From Rhodospirillum sp. (GTDB lineage: Bacteria; Pseudomonadota; Alphaproteobacteria; Rhodospirillales; Rhodospirillaceae): DNA of 46,104 nucleotides. Under the pieces are notes generated by a model. It saw only the letters and a program-made list of their open reading frames with translations, searched no databases and was not told where the DNA came from. Position numbers and translations under genes: made by a program. Positions 22,274 through 29,524 of this stretch are shown in pieces. The first letter of the stretch is position 1. The number at the start of each line of letters is the position of its first letter. Location: contig JAIOYK010000045.1 in the NCBI GenBank assembly GCA_021741145.1, positions 1 through 46,104 of the forward strand. Direction: 5' to 3'.

Positions 22274-25200
22274 CCAAAGCTATCGGAGCCAGGTGGCCGA
22301 GGAAATGATCCGCCAGATCAAGGCGGGCACGACCCCCTGGCAAAAGCCCTGGACCCCGGGCCTGCTCCGCAGTGGCCCCCACAACCCCACTACCGGCAAG
22401 CCCTACCGGGGCATGAACGCCTGGTGGTTGGAAATGCAGGGCCGGGCCGATCCCCGTTGGCTGACCTACCGCCAAGCCGCCGACCAGGAGGCCCAAGTGC
22501 GCAAAGGCGAGCGGGGGACGACGGTTGAGTACTGGCTATGGAGTGAGGAAAAGCCCCTCCTCGACGCCTCCGGGAAAAAGGTCCTCGGCGAGGACGGAAA
22601 GCCCAGGATGGTGTCCACCGAACTGGATCACCCCCGAGTGTTTTACGCCCGGGTCTTCAACGCCGAGCAGATTGACGGTCTCGCGCCCCTGAAGGTCCTC
22701 GAACCGACCTTCGAACCCGTGGCCGAGGCGGAGCAGATCCTGGCCACCAGCGGCGTGCCCATCCATCACGACCAGGACGACCGTGGATTCTACCGCACCA
22801 CCACGGACGCTATTCACCTGCCCCCAAAAGGGGCCTTCCTGGACGCCTACAAGTATTACGCCACAGCGCTGCACGAACTGGGCCATGCCACCGGCCACCC
22901 CAAGCGGCTGAACCGGACCTTCGGCCCCTTCGGCTCCCAGGATTATGCCGTGGAGGAGCTCCGGGCGGAGATGGCCAGCTTCATAGTGGCAACGGAACTG
23001 GGCCTGGGCCACTACCCCGAGCGCCATGCGGGCTACGTAGAAAGCTGGCTGAAGGCCGTCGCCAATGATCCCAACGTTCTGTTCCGGGCCGCCCGGGACG
23101 CAGAAAAAATTCGAAACTGGGTGATGGAGCCAGACCGCCGCCTGGCCCTGGAAAAGGGAGCGGATATGGACCAGCAGCCTGGGATGGAGCCAGACCGGAA
23201 CCTGGCGCCGGAGAAAGGAGCCGTCATTTCAGTCCAGCGCCAATACCTCGACGTCCCATTCTCAGACAAGGATGATGCCAAGGCCCTGGGCGCCAAATGG
23301 GATCGGGCGGAGAAATCCTGGTATGTGCCCGAAGGCACCGATGCCACCACTTTCGCTGAGTGGACGAAAAGGGACATCGCCCAGGCAGCCGCTCCGGACC
23401 CAATAAAGGCAGAGGGCAAAGCAGAACAGTCTCCCGACAAGGCCCCGCGCACCTATCTGGCCGTGCCCTTCACGGACAGGGAACAGGCCAAGGCCCTGGG
23501 CGCCAAGTGGGATCGGGCGGAGAAATCCTGGTATGTGCCTGCGGGTACCGATGCCACCGCCTTTGCCCAGTGGGAGAAGAAGGACATGGCCCAGGCCCCC
23601 TCCCTGGCTTCCGCAGAAGCGCAAAGACTGCGAGTACAGAACGCCGAGGAGTATCAGGAGAAAGTCAAAGCGGCTCTGAAAGATGTGCCTCATAGCCTGT
23701 CCTCCCAATATCTCAGCGAAGCGACAGGCGCCTACCTCGGTGCGGAAATACAATCTTGGGCGGACTTTCCACGCGTATGGAGTGACGCGAAAATACCCGA
23801 GGCCCACATCGACGCCATTCTGGATCGCGCCACCATCGCCGGAAATTGGCCGACCAAAGCGGCAGAGGTAATGGGTCTGGACGGAGGTCAAAACGACCTA
23901 AACCAACTCGCACGGGACCTTCCCTTTCTTGATTGGGACAGTGACTTCAGCGACGACCGTCAAGCGAGACAAAGAGCGCACGAGAAAATCAAAAGTACCG
24001 AAAAGTCCTTCGCCTCACTCGTCGCCATGAGTCCGAAACACGCAGAGCTGGCGTCCGTTCTGTGGGACCACGAAGCCAACGTGAACAGCCGCGCGCCAGA
24101 TCAGCGGCCCGGTGGCTACGTCCCCGTGGAGGCGCGCCGGGACCCCTTCGTCGCCAAGCTCGCGGTGGACCCGTTCGCGGCGACGCTGGAAGCCCATGGC
24201 CTGAGCCAAGCGGTCACCCCCTCAATGGAACAACAGCCCGGGAAAGCGCCAGAACCGCGCATCTATCTGGCCGTGCCCTCCACGGACCGGGAACAGGCCA
24301 AGGAGTTGGGCGCCAAGTGGGATCGGGCGGAGAAGTCCTGGTATGTGCCCGCAGGAACCGATGCCGCCGCCTTCGCCCAGTGGGAGAAACAAGCCCCGCC
24401 CCGGTCCGACCAATTGCTCGACGCCGTCTCAAGGTACCTCCGCAACGAGGTCGATCTAAGGACGCGCAGGCTAGGCAACGATACGACACTGTATCTGGAT
24501 AATCAGGAGCTAGCCGTCGTTCATGGACCGCTGACCCAGGACAGCGCTTTGAGGGCGCTAGGCGAAGCACTGAGTCAGTCTTTCAAAGCAGACCACAGAA
24601 CACTGCCAGCGGACGTCACCAAAATGTCGCTCGACGAGTTCACAGCTGCCTACAGTTTCGGTCGGTTCCTTCCCGAGTTCGAGATCCCGGCTAGGGATAT
24701 CGGCAGCGTCGTGTACGGCGGCACTGACGGCCAACTACAAGTCAACCTCCGAGAGCTTCACGCCCGCATTCAGACGAGAGATGTCGTGATGACTCCCCAC
24801 AATGCCTCCTTCGCCAAGCAGGCCCATGGCCTGAGCCAAGCGGTCACCCCCTCCATGGAACAACAGCCTGGGAAAGCGTCAGAACCGCGCACCTATCTGG
24901 CCGTCCCCTATGAGGAAAAGAACCAAGCCAAGAAGCTTGGCGCCAAATGGGACCGTCACCGGAAATCCTGGTTCGCTCCAGAGGGCGCCGACCTCGCCCC
25001 CTTCGAGCGCTGGCGCCTGAAGGAAGTGGCGCCGACCCAGGCCCGGGATATCGACCCCACCGACGAATTCGCCCAGGCCCTGGAGAAGGAAGGGCTGGTC
25101 CTGAAGGGCGCCCCCCTCATGGACGGCAAATGGCACCGCGTCCCGGTCATCGGCGACAAGCAGGGGTCCTTGAGCGGATCCTATCGGGGCTTCCTCGACG

Positions 25201-26039
25201 GCAAGCCCAATGGGTCGATCATGAACTACAAGAACGGTCAGGAGGCTGTGAAGTGGATCTCGACCGGCACCGCGCTTGACCCCCAAGAGCTGGAACGCCT
25301 GAAGGTCGAGGCCAATGCCCGACAGGCCGCCCGAGAGGCGGAACGGAAGGCTCTGAGCGCCGAAGCGGAGAAGCGTGCCCAATCCCTTTGGAACGACAGG
25401 GATCAGGCCCCTGTCCGCCAAGACCATCCTTATCTGGTTCGCAAGGGCATCACCGCCTCCCCCTCCATCGGGTCGAGCCGGGATAACCTCTTGGTGCCCA
25501 TGCATGATACCGAGGGCACCCTCCGGAATATCCAGGCCATCGACCCCAATGGGGACAAACGCTTCGTCAAGAGCGGACCCAAAACCGGCTTAATGCATGT
25601 CATTGGAGGAGGAGAGGACCCCACCAAAGGGGACATCTTCATCGTAGCGGAGGGCTACGCAACCAACAAATCCCTGCATGACGCTGTTGGTCTGCCCGTC
25701 GTCATCGCCTTCGACGCGCACAATCTCCAACCCGTGGCCGAGGCGCTCCGGAAGAAAAACCCCAACGCGACACTCATCATCGCTGGAGACGACGATCACC
25801 GGAGGGACCGCAACGTGGGATTCGAGAATGCCCGGGACGCGGCGGCCGCAGTGGGCGGCTTCCACATCTCGCCCCGCTTCACCGAAGCGGAGAAAGTCCA
25901 GGGTCTCACCGATTACAACGACCTGGCGGGCGCACGTGGCGAAAAGGCCTTCGCCCGGGATGTCCTCGAACAGCTGGACGCAGCCCTCGGCGTCAAGAGC
26001 CAGGGCAAAAACCGAGCCGTGGCCGGGATGGCCATGTGA
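22266..26039 (+). CDS. ArdC-like antirestriction / DUF5710 repeat / Toprim primase fusion
   Basis: The start is ATG 22266; the product is 1257 residues. Residues 1-300 are an ArdC-type unit: the single-stranded-DNA-binding N-domain with TTPWQKPW, and a zincin-like domain with HELGH (203-207). Four DUF5710-like repeats (about 42 residues, with LGAKWDRAEKSWYVP) start near residues 325, 395, 665 and 875. Unrelated segments lie between repeats 2 and 3 and between 3 and 4. The C-terminal third resembles TraC/Toprim primases, with FIVAEGYATNKSL (E1129) and a DDDH at 1175-1178. It probably enters the recipient to protect or prime the transferred strand. Each domain assignment is by motif recognition. 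Confidence 0.85.
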   Translation: MADQSYRSQVAEEMIRQIKAGTTPWQKPWTPGLLRSGPHNPTTGKPYRGMNAWWLEMQGRADPRWLTYRQAADQEAQVRKGERGTTVEYWLWSEEKPLLDASGKKVLGEDGKPRMVSTELDHPRVFYARVFNAEQIDGLAPLKVLEPTFEPVAEAEQILATSGVPIHHDQDDRGFYRTTTDAIHLPPKGAFLDAYKYYATALHELGHATGHPKRLNRTFGPFGSQDYAVEELRAEMASFIVATELGLGHYPERHAGYVESWLKAVANDPNVLFRAARDAEKIRNWVMEPDRRLALEKGADMDQQPGMEPDRNLAPEKGAVISVQRQYLDVPFSDKDDAKALGAKWDRAEKSWYVPEGTDATTFAEWTKRDIAQAAAPDPIKAEGKAEQSPDKAPRTYLAVPFTDREQAKALGAKWDRAEKSWYVPAGTDATAFAQWEKKDMAQAPSLASAEAQRLRVQNAEEYQEKVKAALKDVPHSLSSQYLSEATGAYLGAEIQSWADFPRVWSDAKIPEAHIDAILDRATIAGNWPTKAAEVMGLDGGQNDLNQLARDLPFLDWDSDFSDDRQARQRAHEKIKSTEKSFASLVAMSPKHAELASVLWDHEANVNSRAPDQRPGGYVPVEARRDPFVAKLAVDPFAATLEAHGLSQAVTPSMEQQPGKAPEPRIYLAVPSTDREQAKELGAKWDRAEKSWYVPAGTDAAAFAQWEKQAPPRSDQLLDAVSRYLRNEVDLRTRRLGNDTTLYLDNQELAVVHGPLTQDSALRALGEALSQSFKADHRTLPADVTKMSLDEFTAAYSFGRFLPEFEIPARDIGSVVYGGTDGQLQVNLRELHARIQTRDVVMTPHNASFAKQAHGLSQAVTPSMEQQPGKASEPRTYLAVPYEEKNQAKKLGAKWDRHRKSWFAPEGADLAPFERWRLKEVAPTQARDIDPTDEFAQALEKEGLVLKGAPLMDGKWHRVPVIGDKQGSLSGSYRGFLDGKPNGSIMNYKNGQEAVKWISTGTALDPQELERLKVEANARQAAREAERKALSAEAEKRAQSLWNDRDQAPVRQDHPYLVRKGITASPSIGSSRDNLLVPMHDTEGTLRNIQAIDPNGDKRFVKSGPKTGLMHVIGGGEDPTKGDIFIVAEGYATNKSLHDAVGLPVVIAFDAHNLQPVAEALRKKNPNATLIIAGDDDHRRDRNVGFENARDAAAAVGGFHISPRFTEAEKVQGLTDYNDLAGARGEKAFARDVLEQLDAALGVKSQGKNRAVAGMAM
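24192..24282. repeat. Direct repeat copy 1 inside the ArdC-primase gene
   Basis: About 91 bases beginning GCCCATGGCCTGAGCCAAGC recur at 24822-24912 with only a few differences. They encode AHGLSQAVTPSMEQQPGKA and the start of a DUF5710 repeat. The near-identity at DNA level points to a recent duplication that copied linker and repeat together. Confidence 0.85.
24822..24912. repeat. Direct repeat copy 2 inside the ArdC-primase gene
   Basis: Second copy of the repeat at 24192-24282. The segment between the copies encodes the third DUF5710 repeat and an unrelated, lower-GC insert of about 145 residues. Confidence 0.85.
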
Positions 26040-26045
26040 CCTCCC

Positions 26046-26074
26046 CCCCGACCGGGAGCCGCTCCCGGTCGGGG
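26046..26074 (+). terminator. GC-rich hairpin after the primase gene
   Basis: CCGACCGGGAG (26048-26058) pairs perfectly with CTCCCGGTCGG (26062-26072) around a three-base loop. It lies seven bases after the primase stop. There is no T-run, so it may be a partial terminator or an mRNA-stabilising hairpin that separates the secretion genes from those downstream. Confidence 0.55.
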
Positions 26075-26096
26075 CCACTCAGACCATGAGAGAGAC

Positions 26097-26777
26097 ATGA
26101 TGATGTACCGAAACAAACCAGCCCCCTCACAACCCGAGGGAGGACACACCGAACACGATCAAAGCCGTCAGACAGAAAAAGAGGGCTATAGAGAGAACCG
26201 TGATCTTGAACAATCGCATTTGGGGCAGATACCACCCGCACCAAAGGACCACGGCGGCGATGACCGCAATGCTGTATTCCCGGGGCCAGGGGAGAAACTC
26301 GAACGCATTGTTCAACCATTCGATCATGGCTCCCGCCCTTTCATCGCCAGTTTGTCCTGCCTTCTCTCCCCAGCATATATGTCCCTATGGGTTCTGGTGT
26401 CCATGCTCTATTCCGACACATTTTCCCTGGAGCGCCTCTTGAGTTTGATCGCCATCATGGGGCTGGCCTACATGGTCACCGGCGGCGTTGGCGGGTTCCT
26501 CGTTCTCCTCTCCAGACGGTTCCCTGGAAGAAACGACCTCACTTCCTGTCTGCAAGATCCCGAGACACGGGGCTATCTGGCCCATCTCGTCCACCCCCGT
26601 CTGCCCCTGGCCATCCTCGCGTCCCTGTTCGCCATGTTCCCGACAATCCCCGGCGCGCTCGTCCTTTGCCTCAGCCTGTACGTGGGCGTCTTCTCCGCCC
26701 TGGCCGACCTGGCCGACCTCGTCCTGCGCGGGGCCGCCAGGGACGCCACCCTCTCGTCAGGAATTTCCGCCCGATGA
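26097..26777 (+). CDS. Unknown membrane protein with polar N-terminus (226 aa)
   Basis: No family recognised. From ATG 26097 it has a polar first 80 residues, then about four hydrophobic segments up to ALADLADLVLRGAA. An alternative start at ATG 26379 would leave out the polar part, which lies opposite the minus-strand ORF 26127-26327. The architecture repeats that at 6596 and 7923. The stop overlaps the next start by four bases (ATGA). Confidence 0.55.
   Translation: MMMYRNKPAPSQPEGGHTEHDQSRQTEKEGYRENRDLEQSHLGQIPPAPKDHGGDDRNAVFPGPGEKLERIVQPFDHGSRPFIASLSCLLSPAYMSLWVLVSMLYSDTFSLERLLSLIAIMGLAYMVTGGVGGFLVLLSRRFPGRNDLTSCLQDPETRGYLAHLVHPRLPLAILASLFAMFPTIPGALVLCLSLYVGVFSALADLADLVLRGAARDATLSSGISAR
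26127..26327 (-). CDS. Possible antisense two-span membrane protein (66 aa)
   Basis: It starts at ATG 26327 on the minus strand with AAAGGGCGGGAG upstream. It has an aromatic, amphipathic N-terminus (IEWLNNAFEFLPWPREY), a first helix (about 18-32), a W-Y-basic loop, and a second helix (about 42-62). The shape is the same as the antisense ORF at 6626-6802. It lies in the codon-aligned register opposite the polar 5' part of the plus-strand gene, so mirrored hydropathy must be considered. No family recognised. Confidence 0.42.
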   Translation of the reverse strand: MIEWLNNAFEFLPWPREYSIAVIAAVVLWCGWYLPQMRLFKITVLSIALFFCLTALIVFGVSSLGL

Positions 26778-26977
26778 CCAAATCACACGAACCCGATCCC
26801 CCAATCCCTCCGATCCTAGCCCTCCAGGCCGGAGAGACCCGCTTTTCCCTCGATACCCACGAGCTGCTCCGCTGCCTCCGCGCCGCCGCCGACGCGTGCG
26901 TCGTCCCGCCCCTGCCCGCTGGCTGGTGGGACTCACTCCCCTCCAACCTTATCCGGGAGGAAGACCCGCATGATTGA
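26774..26977 (+). CDS. Small PPLP-WW protein, paralogue 1 (67 aa)
   Basis: It starts at ATG 26774 (ATGA overlap). It carries LLRCLRAAADAC followed by VPPLPAGWWDSL. The next gene carries the matching pattern FLTCLRLAETHG and FPPLPGEWW, so the two are diverged tandem paralogues. No function is known. It overlaps the next gene by eight bases. Confidence 0.6.
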   Translation: MTKSHEPDPPIPPILALQAGETRFSLDTHELLRCLRAAADACVVPPLPAGWWDSLPSNLIREEDPHD

Positions 26978-27275
26978 TCACGACACGGCTCTCGCCAACC
27001 GGGCGACCGTTGAGGCCCTGGTGGAGGAAAGGTGTGACTATCAAGGTATTCACACCTTCATCAAGGTCCTGGTCGATCAGGAAAGCATTCCCATCGACTT
27101 CGCGACCTTTCTCACATGCCTGCGGCTCGCCGAAACCCACGGCGGCTTTCCGCCATTGCCGGGGGAGTGGTGGCTTTCAGTCGCTCAACGCTATGATATC
27201 TGGACGGATATCCATGGCCGCGAGGATCGATGCCCATGCATGACTTCAAACTCAAGGCGGGAAGTCCCGTTGTGA
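26970..27275 (+). CDS. Small PPLP-WW protein, paralogue 2 (101 aa)
   Basis: A 101-residue protein from ATG 26970. Its middle (FATFLTCLRLAE and FPPLPGEWWLSV) parallels the preceding small gene; the N-terminal 40 residues are extra. The C-terminal 25 residues overlap the start of the following gene and look less natural (CPCMTSNSRREVPL). No family recognised; both genes are part of the same overlapping operon. Confidence 0.58.
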   Translation: MIDHDTALANRATVEALVEERCDYQGIHTFIKVLVDQESIPIDFATFLTCLRLAETHGGFPPLPGEWWLSVAQRYDIWTDIHGREDRCPCMTSNSRREVPL

Positions 27276-28165
27276 AGGAGATCACCAAAAGGACGTTCGA
27301 ACAGGATACCGGGAGACGCGCCCCCTGGTACCAAGTGAATGAGCGCTCATCGGGTCCTGAAAAAGGGAGACGCAGCCAATACGCGGTCTGCCCGCTCTGT
27401 GACAACCCCATCCAGATCATCGGGCTATACCACCGACCCAAAAACACCGACCACCCCTATGGACGCCACAGCGGGAAACCTATCCCTGGCTTTGATCATT
27501 TCGATGTGGAGGAACTCAGGGAGTGCCCCTACATCCGAAAAAGAAAGCCAACGAAATCAAGCAGACGGGAAAAGCTGTCGGGAATTCCCCTCACAATCCT
27601 GGGGATCATTCACACCAGGTTTCCCGAAATCATCCGGACCATCGAGTTGGATACGGGCATCCAGTTCTCCGTCAAACTGGCCGAGAAATTCCTCACAGCC
27701 TACATGGAGGAAAGAGGATACCTGTACACGGGCGCGACCCCGCGAAACACACCCTGGATGGTCGCGTACTTTTCGGATTCCCAGTCTCTCTTCGGGCAAT
27801 CACTGTTCGGAAACCAAGCATTCTCCGACGCGATCCGCGAGCATGTTCCCGACGCCAGGTTTGATAACGACGGCAGGTTGGCAAAGGGAGGCCGATATTA
27901 CGAGATCAACTGCTGTTTCATCGACCACGGACAGATAATTGTAAACCGCGAGCTCAAGGAGACGATGGAATTCCAGGGCCGTCAAGCTGCAGCGCCTTTC
28001 CATCGGCAAGTCATTCAGATCACGCCTCAACGCTTCGAGACCATGACGACAACGGGCTTTCCACCGTGGAAGACCCAACAGCTACAGGAAGCGGCACACC
28101 GCATCCTGAGCAAACATCTGGGTCCAGCTATGAACCAACTGGAAGCCCTCCCGTCTAATCGTTAA
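27230..28165 (+). CDS. Unknown protein with zinc-ribbon-like N-terminal domain (311 aa)
   Basis: It starts at ATG 27230 with GAGG five bases upstream, overlapping the previous gene by 46 bases. Residues 54-104 contain VCPLCDNPIQIIGLYHRPKN and later ECPY. This Cys-containing pattern resembles uncharacterised proteins seen in proteobacterial mobile elements. The C-terminal two thirds mix helices and strands (FSVKLAEKFLTAYMEERGYL). No catalytic motif stands out. Lower GC than the secretion genes suggests it is cargo. Confidence 0.65.
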   Translation: MPMHDFKLKAGSPVVKEITKRTFEQDTGRRAPWYQVNERSSGPEKGRRSQYAVCPLCDNPIQIIGLYHRPKNTDHPYGRHSGKPIPGFDHFDVEELRECPYIRKRKPTKSSRREKLSGIPLTILGIIHTRFPEIIRTIELDTGIQFSVKLAEKFLTAYMEERGYLYTGATPRNTPWMVAYFSDSQSLFGQSLFGNQAFSDAIREHVPDARFDNDGRLAKGGRYYEINCCFIDHGQIIVNRELKETMEFQGRQAAAPFHRQVIQITPQRFETMTTTGFPPWKTQQLQEAAHRILSKHLGPAMNQLEALPSNR

Positions 28166-28205
28166 CATACCCACCAGAAGGAACCACCCCCATGGGAGAC
28201 ACACC

Positions 28206-28463
28206 ATGCCCAAGAGCTACCTGAACGAAGAAGATAAGCGCAACCTGTCCCAGAACGCCCTTTACGCGGTCGAATCCGCCGCCGCCGACAAGGCTGGCGA
28301 CGCGGATACCGCCTGGGAATGGTTGCAACTCGCGGAGATCCCCGCACACGCCCTTCTCGCAGCGAAGCGCGTAAACGGCGCGGAGTGGATCCGCGAACAT
28401 GGTTTGAAAACAGAATTGGCGGAGGCCGCGTATGGCAAAGACTGGCTTGATCGAGAGATTTGA
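28206..28463 (+). CDS. Unknown small protein (85 aa)
   Basis: An 85-residue helical protein starting at ATG 28206, preceded by GGGAGA about nine bases upstream. It contains SAAADKAGDADTAWEWLQLA and ends KDWLDREI. No family recognised. It overlaps the next gene by 32 bases, consistent with translational coupling. Confidence 0.6.
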   Translation: MPKSYLNEEDKRNLSQNALYAVESAAADKAGDADTAWEWLQLAEIPAHALLAAKRVNGAEWIREHGLKTELAEAAYGKDWLDREI

Positions 28464-29010
28464 TCGGAGCTTTCTCCAGGAAAAGCTCCTCACGTCGGAG
28501 GTGAATAAGACCAAGGAAGCGGAAAGGCGGAAAATAATTCGCCAGGATCTCCACCTGCTCACCAAAGACGCGGGCCGGAGCGGCGATCTCGATCTAATCT
28601 TGGCTGTGGAACGCCGCTTCCTGGAAAACGATTTGGCCGAATACGTCAGCAGCAAGGCAATGGCCGACAGCCTGAGAGTGGCCCTTAAGGAACTGTCCGC
28701 AGCCGAAGTACAACTCGGGAAGGTCCGCGATCCCGAGGCCTACAAATCCACGGATGAAGATCACAGCCTCCCCAAGAACCGCGTCGGCGGGGTCCCCAGG
28801 GATCAGGCGCGGCAGTTCTTCAAATCCCACGGAATCCGTCTTCTCAATCAGGACAAGTCCCGATTGGATCCCGAGGACAAGCAACTCCTTGACCAGCGCA
28901 AGGTCAACATGCGCGCCGCCACGGGCTTCTACGAAACCCTCCAGCGAGAGGCCCTGGGCTTGCCCCCAAAGGAACAAGGCAGATCGCGTGACAAGGGCAT
29001 GGACCGCTAG
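28432..29010 (+). CDS. Unknown charged helical protein upstream of traJ (192 aa)
   Basis: A highly charged protein. The first 100 residues look helical; the second half has RVGGVPRDQARQFFKSHGIR and a Lys/Asp-rich segment up to FYETLQREALGLPP. The composition and position just before the relaxosome genes suggest a transfer accessory protein, but no family is recognised. It ends 13 bases before the next gene. Confidence 0.6.
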   Translation: MAKTGLIERFDRSFLQEKLLTSEVNKTKEAERRKIIRQDLHLLTKDAGRSGDLDLILAVERRFLENDLAEYVSSKAMADSLRVALKELSAAEVQLGKVRDPEAYKSTDEDHSLPKNRVGGVPRDQARQFFKSHGIRLLNQDKSRLDPEDKQLLDQRKVNMRAATGFYETLQREALGLPPKEQGRSRDKGMDR

Positions 29011-29023
29011 GGAAGAGACACAC

Positions 29024-29155
29024 ATGGCAATCCGCAAAATCTGCTCCCAGTGCGGGAGCACCGAAATCGTTCGCCCCTCTCTGTTCCTATGGTGCGAGTC
29101 CTTTGATCTCAGAGAGGAAGAAATCAAAGGTGCCACCATGGACACGGCCCCCTGA
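29024..29155 (+). CDS. Short zinc-finger-like protein (43 aa)
   Basis: It starts at ATG 29024 with GGAAGAG eight bases upstream. Residues 7-11 hold a CSQCG knuckle typical of small zinc ribbons, and a lone Cys follows in WCES. Only one full Cys pair is visible, so zinc binding is uncertain. It ends three bases before traJ and is therefore in the same operon. Confidence 0.5.
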   Translation: MAIRKICSQCGSTEIVRPSLFLWCESFDLREEEIKGATMDTAP

Positions 29156-29158
29156 CCC

Positions 29159-29518
29159 ATGCCCACCACCCGCCACAAGATCGAGACCTACCTCAACGAC
29201 GAGGAAAAGGCCCGCCTGGACAAACTGACCCGGCAACTCCGCCTTTCCCGGTCGGAGCTTCTGCGGCGCCTCCTCATGGGCGAGCGCCTGCCCGACGCCT
29301 CAGACTTCGTCGCCTGGCAGGGGATCCGCGATGTCCTGAAGGTCAATGCCGACCTGGCCCGCCTGGGCAACCTCTTCAAGCTGGCCCTCGACGAGCTCGA
29401 GGGCTGTGCCCTGACCGCCCGGCTCACCACCCTGGCCGGGGAGATCGCCGCCACCCAGGGGGAATTGAAGGCCGTCGCCCGGGAGATCCGGACCCTCGTC
29501 CAGCCCTCTCGGGGGTGA
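29159..29518 (+). CDS. traJ: TraJ/MobC-like relaxosome accessory protein
   Basis: A 119-residue protein. The N-terminal 40 residues fit a ribbon-helix-helix fold: IETYLNDEEKARLDKLTRQL, then LSRSELLRRLLMGE. They are followed by a long helix containing KVNADLARLGNLFKLAL, the conserved block of plasmid MobC/TraJ proteins. It would bind oriT and load the relaxase. It lies six bases before traI, as in IncP systems. Confidence 0.85.
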   Translation: MPTTRHKIETYLNDEEKARLDKLTRQLRLSRSELLRRLLMGERLPDASDFVAWQGIRDVLKVNADLARLGNLFKLALDELEGCALTARLTTLAGEIAATQGELKAVAREIRTLVQPSRG

Positions 29519-29524
29519 TCCCGG

